Source: CAWDVR01 sp044869805 (lineage in GTDB: Bacteria > Acidobacteriota > Thermoanaerobaculia > Multivoradales > SZUA-115). From it: DNA of 64,000 nucleotides. The stretch is from positions 62,001 through 126,000 of the forward strand of contig JBIOXV010000055.1 in NCBI GenBank assembly GCA_044869805.1, read 5' to 3'. The translations under genes were made by a program, and so were the position numbers. Under the pieces are notes generated by a model that did no database searches, was not told where the DNA came from, and was given only the letters and a program-made list of their open reading frames with translations. This document shows positions 1-7,962 of the stretch, one piece after another. The first letter of the stretch is position 1, and each line of letters starts with the position of its first letter.

Positions 1-1332
1 GTGCTCCGCCGCGGCGACGTGGCCTGGTTCCGCCTCGCCGAGCCGAAGGAGGGCGGCGCGGCCCTGCTGGTCCTCGAGCAGGAGCCGCAGCTCCAGGGCG
101 CGGCTATCGTGCTCGACTCCGCCACCGGCGCGGTGCGTGCCATGGTCGGTGGCTGGGATTTCGGCCGCAACCAGTTCAACCGTGCGACTCAGGCGCGGCG
201 GCAGGTAGGGTCGGCGTTCAAGGTCTTCGTCTACGGCACGGCGCTCGAGAACGGCTTCACTCCGGCGGACACCATCTTCGACGCTCCGGCCTACTTCAAG
301 GGCGCCGACGGCCGGCTGAGCTACAGCCCGAGCAACTACTACCCCACCTACTACGGCATCGTCACCCTGTCGCGGGCGCTGGAGCACTCCTACAACGTCT
401 CGGCGGTCAAGCTGCTGGACCTCGTGGGGGTCGAGAAGGTGATCGACTTCGCCCGCCGCTGCGGCGTGCGCTCCGACCTCCCTCCCTACCCCAGCCTGGC
501 CCTGGGCAGCGCCGACCTGTCGCCGATCGAGGTGGTGGCCGCCTACGCCGCGATCGCCAACCGCGGCCGCTACAACGAGCCGTACCTGATCGAGCGCATC
601 CGCCTGCCCGAGGGCGAGGTGCTGACCGAGCATCGCGGCAAGTCGCGCGAGGCGACTTCCCCCGAGCTCGCCTACCTGCTCTCCCACATGCTCGAGGGCG
701 TGGTGGACCGCGGCACGGCCGCGGCGCTCAACGACCTGCCGCTCGACCTCGCCGGCAAGACCGGCACCACCAATGACTACAGCAACGCCTGGTTCATCGG
801 CTTCACCAACCGCTACACCATGCTGGTGTGGGTGGGCTACGACCGGCCGCACTCGATGGGCCGCGGCATGGCCGGCGACAAGGTAGCGGTGCCGATCTGG
901 CGAGACCTGGTGCTCGACGGCCTCGAGGCCGGCTGGCTGACCGAGGACTCGCGCTTCACGCGGCCGGAGGGCGTGGTCACGGCCTGGATCGACCGCGGCT
1001 CCGGCGTCAAGCTCTCGTCCGGCACGCCCGGCGGCATCCCGGCCGCGTTCCTACCCGGCACCGAGCCCGGCGGCGAAGCGTCGGGCGACTGGGGCAACAT
1101 CCTGTCCCTGCCCTGGTACCAGCAGCGGCCGTTCTACCAGGGCCGCCCGCGCGAGAAGATGCCCGAGGACATGCCGCCCGATGCCCCGCTGCCGCTCGAC
1201 GCCGGCCCCGAGCCGGGGACGGAGGGCGGGACGGAGCCTGGCGCAGGGACGGAAGCGGGAACTGCGCCGGAGTCTGGGATCGGTACGGATGCGGCCGCGG
1301 GGACGGCCTCAGCGACCGGGACGGGAACGTAG
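1..1332 (+). CDS. Penicillin-binding protein 1A/1B-type transpeptidase, C-terminal part (5' truncated by window)
   Basis: Periplasmic DD-transpeptidase part of a class A penicillin-binding protein that cross-links peptidoglycan. The reading frame is open from base 1, so the glycosyltransferase half lies outside the window and the GTG at base 1 is probably internal. In visible numbering the catalytic tetrad S71-A-F-K74 sits in the context QVGSAFK, the SYN motif is at 130-132 and the KTGT motif at 253-256, all correctly spaced. The last ~60 residues are a low-complexity Gly/Thr/Glu/Ala tail without domain signal. It converges on the methyltransferase gene with only 5 nt between stop codons. A monofunctional PBP is possible but the order and spacing favour PBP1A. 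Confidence 0.9.
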   Translation: MLRRGDVAWFRLAEPKEGGAALLVLEQEPQLQGAAIVLDSATGAVRAMVGGWDFGRNQFNRATQARRQVGSAFKVFVYGTALENGFTPADTIFDAPAYFKGADGRLSYSPSNYYPTYYGIVTLSRALEHSYNVSAVKLLDLVGVEKVIDFARRCGVRSDLPPYPSLALGSADLSPIEVVAAYAAIANRGRYNEPYLIERIRLPEGEVLTEHRGKSREATSPELAYLLSHMLEGVVDRGTAAALNDLPLDLAGKTGTTNDYSNAWFIGFTNRYTMLVWVGYDRPHSMGRGMAGDKVAVPIWRDLVLDGLEAGWLTEDSRFTRPEGVVTAWIDRGSGVKLSSGTPGGIPAAFLPGTEPGGEASGDWGNILSLPWYQQRPFYQGRPREKMPEDMPPDAPLPLDAGPEPGTEGGTEPGAGTEAGTAPESGIGTDAAAGTASATGTGT

Positions 1333-1337
1333 CTGCC

Positions 1338-2582
1338 CTACGTCGGCTTCTCCGCCACCACCGCGTAGTCCTGATACCCGAACAGCAGCTCGTCGAGCCG
1401 GTCGCGCAGCGCGTTGACCTGGTGGCCGAGGCTGCGCTCGGCCCCGGGCAGGGCGCCGAGGTCCACCTCCGGCAGGCGCAGCTCGTCCGGGAACGGCCGC
1501 AGGTCGACCTGCTCGATGGGATCGAACCCCGCGAGCCGGCAGGAGAGCTTGAGGGCCTCGGGGTGGATAGGACGGAGATGGCTGGGGTCGACCCAGAAGT
1601 TGCGCGCCGCCACCACGATCGACAGCGGGTTGGGAGTCTCGAGGATCAGCACCCCGCCGGGCTCGAGCGCGCGGAAGGCCAGCCGTACCAGGCGATCGAC
1701 CTCGGCCGGCGGCAGGTGCTCGATGACGTGGAAGGAAACCACGCCGCCGAGGCTTCCCGCGGCCTGGCGCGCGAGGTGCTCGAAGAGGTCGCCATGCTCG
1801 GCCGTGAGCCCGCGCTCCTGGCAGCGGGCCACCATGGCCGCGCTGCCGTCGACGCCGTGGGCGGGGATGCCCGCCCCGGCGAAGAGCGCCAGGGCCTCGC
1901 CCCGGCCGCAGCCGAGGTCGAGCACTGGGCCGCGGCCTGCCAGGCGTGGCAGGTACAGCGCCAGGCGCTCGGAGATCTCGGCCTCGGTGCCGCGGAAGCG
2001 GCGCTCGAGCTCGAGGTAGCCCTGCTCGTCCCGCGTGGCGACCAGCCGCTCCAGGGCGGCACCGTGCGCGCCGGCCCCGGTCTCGGCCACGGCGAGCGCG
2101 GCGCCCAGCCGGTTCGACAGCTCCGCCGCCTGGCGACGATGGAGGTCCACTTTCTGGTCGAGGCGCGCGAACAGCGCGTCGTTGTGCCGCAGCAGCTCGG
2201 CGAGCCGCGCCGGCAGCGAGGCTTCGAGCTCGCCGAGGCGCGGCTCGAGGCGCAGGCCCTCCTGCGCCTGGAGCCATTCGAGGAGGATGAGGTTGAAGAC
2301 CCGCTGGCGCTCCCAGAGGTCGTTCTGCGGCGTCTTGACGAACGGCCGCAGCAGCCGCTTGGCGGCCACCAGCAGGCGGCCTAGCCAGCCGCGCTCACTG
2401 CGGATGGGAAAGGCATGATCGCCGGCCCACAGCCACCGCCAGCGACGGAGGTCGCGGGACGGCTCGCCGAGGAAGTCTTCGATGGTTGGAGCGGGCCCGG
2501 TCGCGGGGGGCTCGCCCGCCGCGGCAGGCCGCGGCTCGGGATCGGACGAGCCTCCTCGCTCCTCGGGCCGCTCCTCGGGCAT
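1338..2582 (-). CDS. SAM-dependent class I methyltransferase with long N-terminal region
   Basis: 414 residues. The C-terminal half is a Rossmann methyltransferase: motif I VLDLGCGRGEA (about 220-230), then GVDGSAAM for the acidic ribose-binding position, FHVIEHL, and the LETPNP and DPSHLRP signatures typical of methyltransferases linked to surface polysaccharide synthesis. The N-terminal ~200 residues contain a charged, partly helical region and a QGYLELERRFRG segment that precedes the fold in this family. The start ATG lies 9 nt after the rplI stop, so it may be co-transcribed with the ribosomal genes. The substrate cannot be read from sequence; glycan or lipid-linked sugar is inference. 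Confidence 0.82.
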   Translation of the reverse strand: MPEERPEERGGSSDPEPRPAAAGEPPATGPAPTIEDFLGEPSRDLRRWRWLWAGDHAFPIRSERGWLGRLLVAAKRLLRPFVKTPQNDLWERQRVFNLILLEWLQAQEGLRLEPRLGELEASLPARLAELLRHNDALFARLDQKVDLHRRQAAELSNRLGAALAVAETGAGAHGAALERLVATRDEQGYLELERRFRGTEAEISERLALYLPRLAGRGPVLDLGCGRGEALALFAGAGIPAHGVDGSAAMVARCQERGLTAEHGDLFEHLARQAAGSLGGVVSFHVIEHLPPAEVDRLVRLAFRALEPGGVLILETPNPLSIVVAARNFWVDPSHLRPIHPEALKLSCRLAGFDPIEQVDLRPFPDELRLPEVDLGALPGAERSLGHQVNALRDRLDELLFGYQDYAVVAEKPT

Positions 2583-2591
2583 GCCGGGAGC

Positions 2592-3038
2592 TTACTCCTC
2601 GGCGACCACGGATACGGTGATCTCGGCCAGCACCTCGGGGTGGAGGTCGATGGTCACCTTGTGGTCGCCCAGGAGCTTGATGCCACCGCCGAGGTCGAGG
2701 CGCCGCTTGTCGACCTCGACGCCCTTCTCGGCCAGCGCCTCGGCGATCTCGGTCGCCGTCACCGAGCCGTAGAGGGTCTGCGTCTCGCCCACCTTCTTGG
2801 GAATGGTCAGGCGGATCGAAGCGAGCTGCGCCGCGACCTCGGCCGCCGCGTCGCGCTCTTTGGTGTGCTTGAGGTCGATCTTCTTGCGCTGCTCGGCGAA
2901 GTACTTGAGGTTCGCGGGCGTCGCTTCCAGGGCCAGGCCCTGCGGCAGGAGAAAGTTGCGGCCGTAGCCGGCCTTCACCTTCACCACCTCCCCGCGCCGG
3001 CCCAGGTTGCGCTGGTCGCTCAACAGGATGACTTGCAC
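2592..3038 (-). CDS. rplI: 50S ribosomal protein L9
   Basis: 148 residues, the normal length for bL9. The N-terminal RNA-binding domain begins MQVILLSDQRNLGRRGEVVKVK and contains the family signature GYGRNFLLPQGLA. A long charged connecting helix follows (about 45-75) and then the C-terminal domain ending in a VEE tail. It is the last ribosomal gene of the rpsF-rpsR-rplI set, 9 nt downstream of rpsR. Nothing unusual. Confidence 0.97.
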   Translation of the reverse strand: MQVILLSDQRNLGRRGEVVKVKAGYGRNFLLPQGLALEATPANLKYFAEQRKKIDLKHTKERDAAAEVAAQLASIRLTIPKKVGETQTLYGSVTATEIAEALAEKGVEVDKRRLDLGGGIKLLGDHKVTIDLHPEVLAEITVSVVAEE

Positions 3039-3047
3039 CTTGGCCTC

Positions 3048-3302
3048 CTAGTCCGTGGTGAACGGCAGCAGCGCCAGGTGGCGCGCGCGCTTGATGGCCT
3101 GCTGCAGCATCCGCTGGTGGCTGGCGCAGGTGCCGGAGATCCGGCGCGGCAGGATCTTGGCCCGCTCCGGGATGAACTGCTGCAGAAGGCGGATGTCCTT
3201 GTAGTCGATGTAGTCGATCTTGTCGACGCAGAACTTGCAGACCTTGCGCCGGCGGAAGAAGACCTTCTTGCCGCCCTTGGCGCCCTTCGGTGGCATGGCC
3301 AT
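3048..3302 (-). CDS. rpsR: 30S ribosomal protein S18
   Basis: 84 residues. The core KVCKFCVDKIDYIDYKD, then LLQQFIPERAKILPRRISGTC and HQRMLQQAIKRARHLALLPF, is diagnostic of bS18. Two Cys in CKFC and one in GTCASH are retained, as in zinc-type S18 paralogues. It starts 2 nt after the rpsF stop, so the two are translationally coupled, fitting the S6:S18 heterodimer. A second in-frame ATG two codons on could also serve. Confidence 0.97.
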   Translation of the reverse strand: MAMPPKGAKGGKKVFFRRRKVCKFCVDKIDYIDYKDIRLLQQFIPERAKILPRRISGTCASHQRMLQQAIKRARHLALLPFTTD

Positions 3303-3304
3303 CG

Positions 3305-3664
3305 CTAGGTTTCCTCCTCGGCGGGTGCCGCCGGCTCACCTTCGCCGGTGGTCGGCGCGGTCAAGCTCACGGGGCGGTCGGTGCGCACAGTGAGGTAGCG
3401 CAGGATCTTGTCGTTCTGACCCATGCGGTGCTGGACCTCGCGCAGCGGGTTGGTGCCCTCGGCGGTCACGTAAAACAGGAAGTACCGCCCTTCGGTCAGC
3501 TTGTCGATCGGAAAGGCGAGCCGGCGTTTGCCCCAGCTCTCCTCCTTGATCACGTCGCCACCGGCGGCCGTGGCCATGCGCTTGTAGTCGTCGGCGATGG
3601 CGACGACCTCCTCGTCCGGCAGACGAGGATCGACGATGAACGTCAGCTCGTAAGTGCGTAGCAC
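3305..3664 (-). CDS. rpsF: 30S ribosomal protein S6
   Basis: 119 residues, starting MLRTYELTFIVDPRL with the S6 ferredoxin-like fold and the FPIDKLTEGRYFLFYV strand. The C-terminal ~20 residues are Glu/Ala-rich, as in many S6 proteins. It is first in rpsF-rpsR-rplI. Unlike many bacteria, ssb is not between rpsF and rpsR; it lies at 13.5 kb. The ~110-nt leader contains a hairpin annotated separately. Confidence 0.96.
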   Translation of the reverse strand: MLRTYELTFIVDPRLPDEEVVAIADDYKRMATAAGGDVIKEESWGKRRLAFPIDKLTEGRYFLFYVTAEGTNPLREVQHRMGQNDKILRYLTVRTDRPVSLTAPTTGEGEPAAPAEEET

Positions 3665-3672
3665 TGCGGGAG

Positions 3673-3717
3673 CCTCCCTCTGGCCTGTTCGGCCCCGCTC
3701 GCGGCGGGGCAGAGAGG
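3673..3717 (-). promoter_or_regulatory. rpsF leader hairpin, possible S6:S18 autoregulatory site
   Basis: In the transcript upstream of rpsF a GC stem (CCCCGC with GCGGGG) is followed by CCGAACAGGCC and enclosed by a pyrimidine-rich arm that can partly pair with CAGAGGGAGG just before the start codon. Known rpsF leaders bind the S6:S18 complex through a stem with an exposed CCG; the CCG after the inner stem here would fit. A -10-like TAATAT lies upstream at 3773-3778. The match is by eye and not scored against the motif model. Confidence 0.4.
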
Positions 3718-3812
3718 TTTGGATGGTGCCCGGTTGGACCCCGCGGTCCCCGGGCTGGTTCTGGGACGGCGGATATTACACGATCGGCGGCGGGCTTGTC
3801 AGCGCCCGCCGG

Positions 3813-4400
3813 CTATCCGTTGAACCGCCGCATGGCGGCGTCGGCGCCCTCGGCCAGCCACAGCTCGCAGGCGTCCGCGGCGCGGGCGATCATCTCGGCC
3901 ACCGCGTCGCGCTCCTGCGTCGCGAACGGCGAGAGCACGAAATCCGGCAGCGCGTCGCCGGCAGGCGGCGGCTCGATCCCGATGCCGAGCCGCAGGCGCG
4001 GCACCTGGTCGGTCGCCAGCCCGTCGGCAATGGATTCCATGCCGCGATGGCCGCCGGGGCTGCCGGAGGGCCGCAGCCGCAAGCGGCCGAGCAGGAGCTG
4101 CACCTCGTCGTAGACCACCAGGATGTCGTCCGGCTCGAAGCCGCGCCGCTCGACCAGGCAGCGCGCGGCATAGCCGCTGCGGTTCATGTAGGTCTGCGGC
4201 TGCGCCAGCAGCAGCCCGGGGCCGGCGGCGACCAGCGAGCTGCACTCGAAGGCGGAGAGCGCCAGGCCCCGGCGCCGCGCCAGCTCCTCCACCACCCGAA
4301 AGCCGACGTTGTGGCGGGTGTCGGCGTAGCGCTCGCCAGGGTTGCCGAGGCCTACCACCAGCTTCGATCGTGGCGCCAGGCCGGCGCTCGGCGCGTCCAC
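3813..4400 (-). CDS. pth: Peptidyl-tRNA hydrolase
   Basis: 195 residues. Cytosolic esterase that recycles peptidyl-tRNA. Visible signatures are VVGLGNPGERYADTRHNVGF, with N20 and the catalytic His at position 30, then YMNRSG, VVYDEVQLLLGRLRLRPSGS and GGHRGMESI. The start ATG is 18 nt after the rplY stop; the first 12 residues precede the usual family start, so initiation slightly downstream is possible. It sits between rplY and rpsF in a cluster conserved in many bacteria. Confidence 0.96.
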   Translation of the reverse strand: MDAPSAGLAPRSKLVVGLGNPGERYADTRHNVGFRVVEELARRRGLALSAFECSSLVAAGPGLLLAQPQTYMNRSGYAARCLVERRGFEPDDILVVYDEVQLLLGRLRLRPSGSPGGHRGMESIADGLATDQVPRLRLGIGIEPPPAGDALPDFVLSPFATQERDAVAEMIARAADACELWLAEGADAAMRRFNG

Positions 4401-4418
4401 GGTGGCGGCGGAAGGCCC

Positions 4419-5078
4419 TCAGTCCTCCGCCTTCTCCTTACCGCGGGTCATGACCTCGGGCTCCTTGCTGGTGCCCTCGATCAGGGTCTCGGCGGCGGCC
4501 GGTGCCTCGACCTCGAGGCGGGCATGGCTGCAGGAGGCGATGACGCGCTCCGGGTCGGTGATCAGGCGGACGCCGGCCGGCAGCTCGATGGCCCCGGCCT
4601 CGAGGTGCTGGCCAACGTGCAGCGGCGTGACGTCGAGCGCGAGGTGCGCCGGGATGTCGCCCGGCAGGCACTCGACCTCGACCTCGCGGGTCACGAAGTC
4701 GATCACCGCGGCCTCGTTCTTCACGCCATAGGCCGTGCCGGTGAGCTCGATCGACACTGCGACCCGGAGCTTCTCGGTCATCAGCACGCGCTGGAAGTCG
4801 ATGTGCAGGATCCGGCGGCTCACCGGGTCGACCTGGAGATCGCGGATCATGGCGTGGCGCTTCTGGTCGGCGCCCGCCAGCTCGAGCAGGAAGATCGAGT
4901 TCTCGCCCGAGCCGTGACGGGTGAGGTCGAGGAAGGCGCGGCGATCGATCTGGATGGGGATCGGCTCCTTGCCACCGCCGTAGACCACGGCCGGGATGCG
5001 GCCGCCGGACCGCAGGCGGCGGTTCTCGTTCTTGCCGGTCGCCTCACGCTTCTCTACTGCCAGGTTGAGCTCTGTCAT
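4419..5078 (-). CDS. rplY: 50S ribosomal protein L25 (CTC/TL5 type)
   Basis: 219 residues from ATG at 5078, chosen because MTELNLAVEKREATGKNENRRLR matches the family N-terminus and a GAAAGAGGAAAG-like Shine-Dalgarno precedes it. The N-terminal ~95 residues are the 5S rRNA-binding L25 domain (GGRIPAVVYGGGKEP, LLELAG, DLQVDPVSRRILHIDFQRV). The remainder is the TL5/CTC C-terminal beta domain, as in general stress protein CTC. It lies between prs and pth as in the classical prs-ctc-pth order. Confidence 0.95.
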   Translation of the reverse strand: MTELNLAVEKREATGKNENRRLRSGGRIPAVVYGGGKEPIPIQIDRRAFLDLTRHGSGENSIFLLELAGADQKRHAMIRDLQVDPVSRRILHIDFQRVLMTEKLRVAVSIELTGTAYGVKNEAAVIDFVTREVEVECLPGDIPAHLALDVTPLHVGQHLEAGAIELPAGVRLITDPERVIASCSHARLEVEAPAAAETLIEGTSKEPEVMTRGKEKAED

Positions 5079-5109
5079 GGAACTTTCCTCTTTCCAAGCC
5101 CGGCCGCGC

Positions 5110-6069
5110 TCAGACGAAGAGCGAGGAAACCGAGCTGTTTTCGTGGATCCGTCGGATCGCCTCGCCGAGCAGGCCGGCGACGGAGAGCGGCTTGAGCTTA
5201 CGGCACCCGGCGACCTTTTCGCCAACCGGGGTGGTATTGGTGATCAGCACCAGCTCGAGCGGAGACTCCTCGAGCCGGGTCAGAGCGGGGCCGGAGAGCA
5301 CGCCGTGCACGGCAGCGGCGAGGATGCGGCGCGACCCCTTGGCGGCCAGTGCCTCGACCGTCTTGCACAGCGTGCCGGCGGTGTCGATGATGTCGTCCAG
5401 GATCAGGGTGCTGGCGCCGTCGACTTCGCCGATGACGTGCATCACCTCGGCTTCGTTGGGCGACAGGCGGCGCTTGTCGACGATGGCGAGGCCGGCCTCC
5501 AGGCGCTTGGCGATGGCCCGCGCCCGCTCCACGCCGCCGGCGTCGGGCGACACGATCACCAGGTCCGGGATCTCCAGGGCGCGGATCGCCTCCAGCAGCA
5601 CTGGGGCGGCGAAGAGGTGGTCCACCGGCACGTCGAAGAAGCCCTGGATCTGGCCGGCATGGAGGTCCATGGTGAGCACGCGGTCGGCGCCGGCGCGAGA
5701 GATCAGGTCGGCGACCAGCTTGGCGGTGATCGGCACCCGCGGGCGGTCCTTGCGGTCCTGGCGGGCATAACCGTAGTAGGGCAGCACGGCCGTGACGCGC
5801 GACGCCGAGGAGCGCTTGAAGGCGTCGAGCATGATCAGCAGCTCCATCAGGTTCTCGTTGGCCGGCGGGCAGGTCGGCTGCACGATGAACACGTCGGAGC
5901 CGCGGACGTTCTCCTCGATCTGCACGAAGGTCTCGCCGTCCGAGAAGTTGAACAGCGTGGCGTTGCCGGCCGGCACGTTGAGGTAGGCGCAGATCTCCTC
6001 TGTGAGGTCCGGATGTGCTCGGCCGCCGAAGACCCTGAGCTCGCCGTAGAGACGCTCGTTCAAAGGCAT
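5110..6069 (-). CDS. prs: Ribose-phosphate pyrophosphokinase (PRPP synthase)
   Basis: 319 residues, full length for class I PRPP synthase, which makes PRPP from ribose-5-phosphate and ATP for nucleotide, His and Trp synthesis. Visible motifs are FSDGETFVQIEENVRGSDVF, VLPYYGYARQDRKDRPRVPITAKLVADL, the DLHAGQIQGFF metal-binding loop, VSPDAGGVERAR, and the PRPP loop LILDDIIDTAGTL. The gene starts 38 nt after the 3' end of tRNA-Gln and is probably in one transcript with it and spoVG. Confidence 0.97.
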   Translation of the reverse strand: MPLNERLYGELRVFGGRAHPDLTEEICAYLNVPAGNATLFNFSDGETFVQIEENVRGSDVFIVQPTCPPANENLMELLIMLDAFKRSSASRVTAVLPYYGYARQDRKDRPRVPITAKLVADLISRAGADRVLTMDLHAGQIQGFFDVPVDHLFAAPVLLEAIRALEIPDLVIVSPDAGGVERARAIAKRLEAGLAIVDKRRLSPNEAEVMHVIGEVDGASTLILDDIIDTAGTLCKTVEALAAKGSRRILAAAVHGVLSGPALTRLEESPLELVLITNTTPVGEKVAGCRKLKPLSVAGLLGEAIRRIHENSSVSSLFV

Positions 6070-6107
6070 GGGCGGCGCATCCTACCGCAAGCTGGGGCGG
6101 GGCTCAT

Positions 6108-6182
<75 letters not shown>

Positions 6183-6211
6183 AAGCTACTTCACCGCGCG
6201 GCCCGGGCGAG

Positions 6212-6715
6212 CTAGGTAACGGTCCAGAACGAGTCCCGCAGGTGCAGGGCCTCGATCTCCTCCAGAGACTTGGCCTCGTCGTCGACCGGCCCGGCGGGCA
6301 CGGGCGCCCTCTCCGCCGCTTGGGCCAGCCCCGCCATCGGGGCCATCACCGCCGGCGCGGCCTGCTCCGCGGCCGCCGCCATCACCGGCGCCGGCATGCT
6401 GGCGAAGGCCGGCCGCGCTTCGACCTCCCCCACCGCCCCCGCCGCCGCGCTGGCGCCCTTCTCGCCGAGCACGCGCTCGTACTCGCCCAGGATCTGCGAC
6501 TCGATCATCCGCCGCGTCTCGTTGTTCAACGGGTGAGCCACGTCCTTGAACTCGCCGTTCTTCTTCTTACGGCTGGGCATGCTGATGAACAGGCCCTCGC
6601 GGCCGCGGATCACCTTGATGTCGTTGACCATGAAGCAACCGTCGAACACGACCGAGACGAAGGCCTTGAGCTTTTCCTCGTGAATCGGGAAGACCTTGAC
6701 CTCAGTGATCTGCAT
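6212..6715 (-). CDS. spoVG: SpoVG-family RNA/DNA-binding regulator with long C-terminal extension
   Basis: 167 residues from ATG 6715 (MQITEVKVFPIHEEKLKAF), preceded by a GGGAGGGA Shine-Dalgarno. Residues 1-90 are the SpoVG fold: VSVVFDGCFMVNDIKVIRGREGLFISMPSRKKKNGEFKDVAHPLN in overlapping segments, followed by the acidic helix. The remaining ~75 residues form an Ala/Pro-rich tail with ALHLRDSFWTVT at the end, absent from Bacillus SpoVG (about 97 residues). The order spoVG - tRNA-Gln - prs - rplY - pth resembles Firmicutes and delta-proteobacterial clusters. The partner of the tail is unknown. Confidence 0.93.
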   Translation of the reverse strand: MQITEVKVFPIHEEKLKAFVSVVFDGCFMVNDIKVIRGREGLFISMPSRKKKNGEFKDVAHPLNNETRRMIESQILGEYERVLGEKGASAAAGAVGEVEARPAFASMPAPVMAAAAEQAAPAVMAPMAGLAQAAERAPVPAGPVDDEAKSLEEIEALHLRDSFWTVT

Positions 6716-6941
6716 TGCAGTCCCTCCCTGAAGAGCAGAGCCGCCGTAGTCAAACGCCGGCGCCGGAGACCGGCACCCGCGACAACACACTGGAAGTTGA
6801 CGAGCGGCGACATTATATCTGCACTGCCCAGGAGAGGGGCTTCCCGAGGCACACGGCGGGCCCGTGAACCCAAGCCGGACCGTGGATTTTAGGGTCGGCC
6901 CTGAAGCCTGTCAACGTGAGGTGCTGGGAGCCGAGCTCGTG
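6716..6941 (-). other. spoVG leader and promoter region, non-coding
   Basis: This stretch, with the repeat at 6942-7068, is the only gap above 300 bases. On the minus strand a -10-like TATAAT (6812-6817) lies about 96 nt before spoVG; no convincing -35 is seen at 17 nt. The rest has no codon signal on either strand and no strong hairpin apart from the neighbouring repeat. Confidence 0.45.
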
Positions 6942-7068
6942 GAGCAGCCGTCGCGAGCGGGCCGCGCGCAAGGAGCAGGCGCGCTCGGCAACCGCAGCGT
7001 ACATATCCGTACGTGAGGATTGCCGGAGCGCCTGCGACGCAGCGCCCGGCCCGCGCAGCAGGCTGCTC
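6942..7068 (-). repeat. Structured intergenic repeat, copy 1 (GTAC-loop subtype)
   Basis: 127-bp element, one of four in the window. Nested inverted repeats: ends GAGCAGCC/GGCTGCTC; inner GCAGGCGC/GCGCCTGC, CGGCAA/TTGCCG and apical CGTAC/GTACG around ATATCC. Conserved single-stranded stretches are CAAGGAGC, CCGCAG and GAGGA. The outer end includes two bases of the stop codon of the minus-strand lipoprotein gene. Strand is given as that of the gene it follows. Confidence 0.85.
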
Positions 7069-7873
7069 AGGGCATCGAGGCCGGGTTGGAGGCCTCCTCG
7101 CAGCCCTCGGCGTAGCCGTCCGGGACCGCGGGCGCGGGCGGCAGCTCGGCGATGGGCTCGGCGAGCACCTGGCGCCAGCGGAGCTGAATGCCCTGCTCGC
7201 GCTCGGAGAGCACGGACTCCTCGCCCTGCCGGCTCCACCAGATCGCGGGCTCGCCCTGCTCCCAGAAGGTCCACTTGAGCAGGCGCTCACCCTCGCGGTG
7301 GGCCGTCCAGCGCCGGCCGGAGGCGTCCTCGAACTCGAGGTTGGAGCCGTCTTCGTGAGGCGCCCCTCTGGGCGCCACGGGAAGGCGCCCGAGAAGCACG
7401 GAGGGCAGCGCCGGCAGCGCGAACGGCTCGAGCGGCACTGCGGCCAGGCCCACGGCGCCGTGAAAGCGGCAGAACCGCTGCCGCCGGTGGTCGATCCACA
7501 GGCCTTCCTCGCCTTCGACCGAGAGGCTCCACACCGCGCGGCCCACGGCGTCGACGGTGGTCACCCGATAGCGGTCGGGCGCCGCCAGACGGAGAGTCAA
7601 ACGGAAGCTTCCTTCGCCCTCCGGCCCACCGTACCGCAGCCGGAAGAGGCGCTGCTGGAGGAGGTCGGTGGCCGGGATCTCCCACAGCGGCGCGTTGGCT
7701 GGAGCGGTGGGTGACCTTGCCGGAGGGTCAGCGGGCTTCTCCGCCGTGGCGGCTGCCGAGACGGCGGGCGGAGTCCCGGGAGGCGTGGTCGGTGGCGCGG
7801 TGCGCCCGCTCGAGGCGCAGGCTGCGCTCGCGACGAGCGCCCCTGCGAGGAGCCACAGCTTCCAGAGTGTCAT
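7067..7873 (-). CDS. Putative outer-membrane lipoprotein (LolA/LolB or DUF4292-like)
   Basis: 268 residues from ATG 7873. A type II signal peptide LWKLWLLAGALVASAAC puts the lipid-carrying Cys near residue 20; a Pro/Ala/Thr-rich linker follows. The mature part (from about residue 60) has alternating strands such as FRLRYGGPEGEGSFRLTLRLAAPDRYRVTTVDAVGRAVWSLSV in overlapping segments and EGLWIDHRRQRFCRFHGA, similar to the half-barrel of LolA/LolB-type proteins. It follows the TPR gene by 89 nt. Its start codon sits in the palindromic repeat 7869-7939 and its stop touches intergenic repeat copy 1. The family assignment is tentative. Confidence 0.7.
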   Translation of the reverse strand: MTLWKLWLLAGALVASAACASSGRTAPPTTPPGTPPAVSAAATAEKPADPPARSPTAPANAPLWEIPATDLLQQRLFRLRYGGPEGEGSFRLTLRLAAPDRYRVTTVDAVGRAVWSLSVEGEEGLWIDHRRQRFCRFHGAVGLAAVPLEPFALPALPSVLLGRLPVAPRGAPHEDGSNLEFEDASGRRWTAHREGERLLKWTFWEQGEPAIWWSRQGEESVLSEREQGIQLRWRQVLAEPIAELPPAPAVPDGYAEGCEEASNPASMP

Positions 7874-7939
7874 CCGGAGCGCAGCGCAGCACTTGGACGG
7901 GGAGCCATCCCCCGGTTCCTTCGCTGCGCTCAGGATGAC
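7869..7939. repeat. Palindromic CATCC(T/G)GAGCGCAGCG-type interspersed repeat
   Basis: Inverted repeat with arms GTCATCCGGAGCGCAGCG (7869-7886) and CGCTGCGCTCAGGATGAC (7922-7939), one mismatch in 18, about 35 bp apart. Its translation (ILSAAK...ALRMT) is the familiar product of a repeat found between genes in many bacterial phyla. It lies between the TPR and lipoprotein genes and supplies the ATG used as the lipoprotein start. Confidence 0.85.
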
Positions 7940-7962
7940 AAACGGTCGCTGCAAGAGCCGCA

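Noticed and set aside
828..2384. Long plus-strand open frame opposite the methyltransferase gene
   Set aside because: An open-frame artefact of ~70% G+C; residue composition (Arg/Gln/Leu-rich) matches antisense translation and no family motif is seen.
3654..5195. Long plus-strand open frame opposite pth and rplY
   Set aside because: Antisense of two well-supported ribosome-associated genes; no ribosome site or domain.
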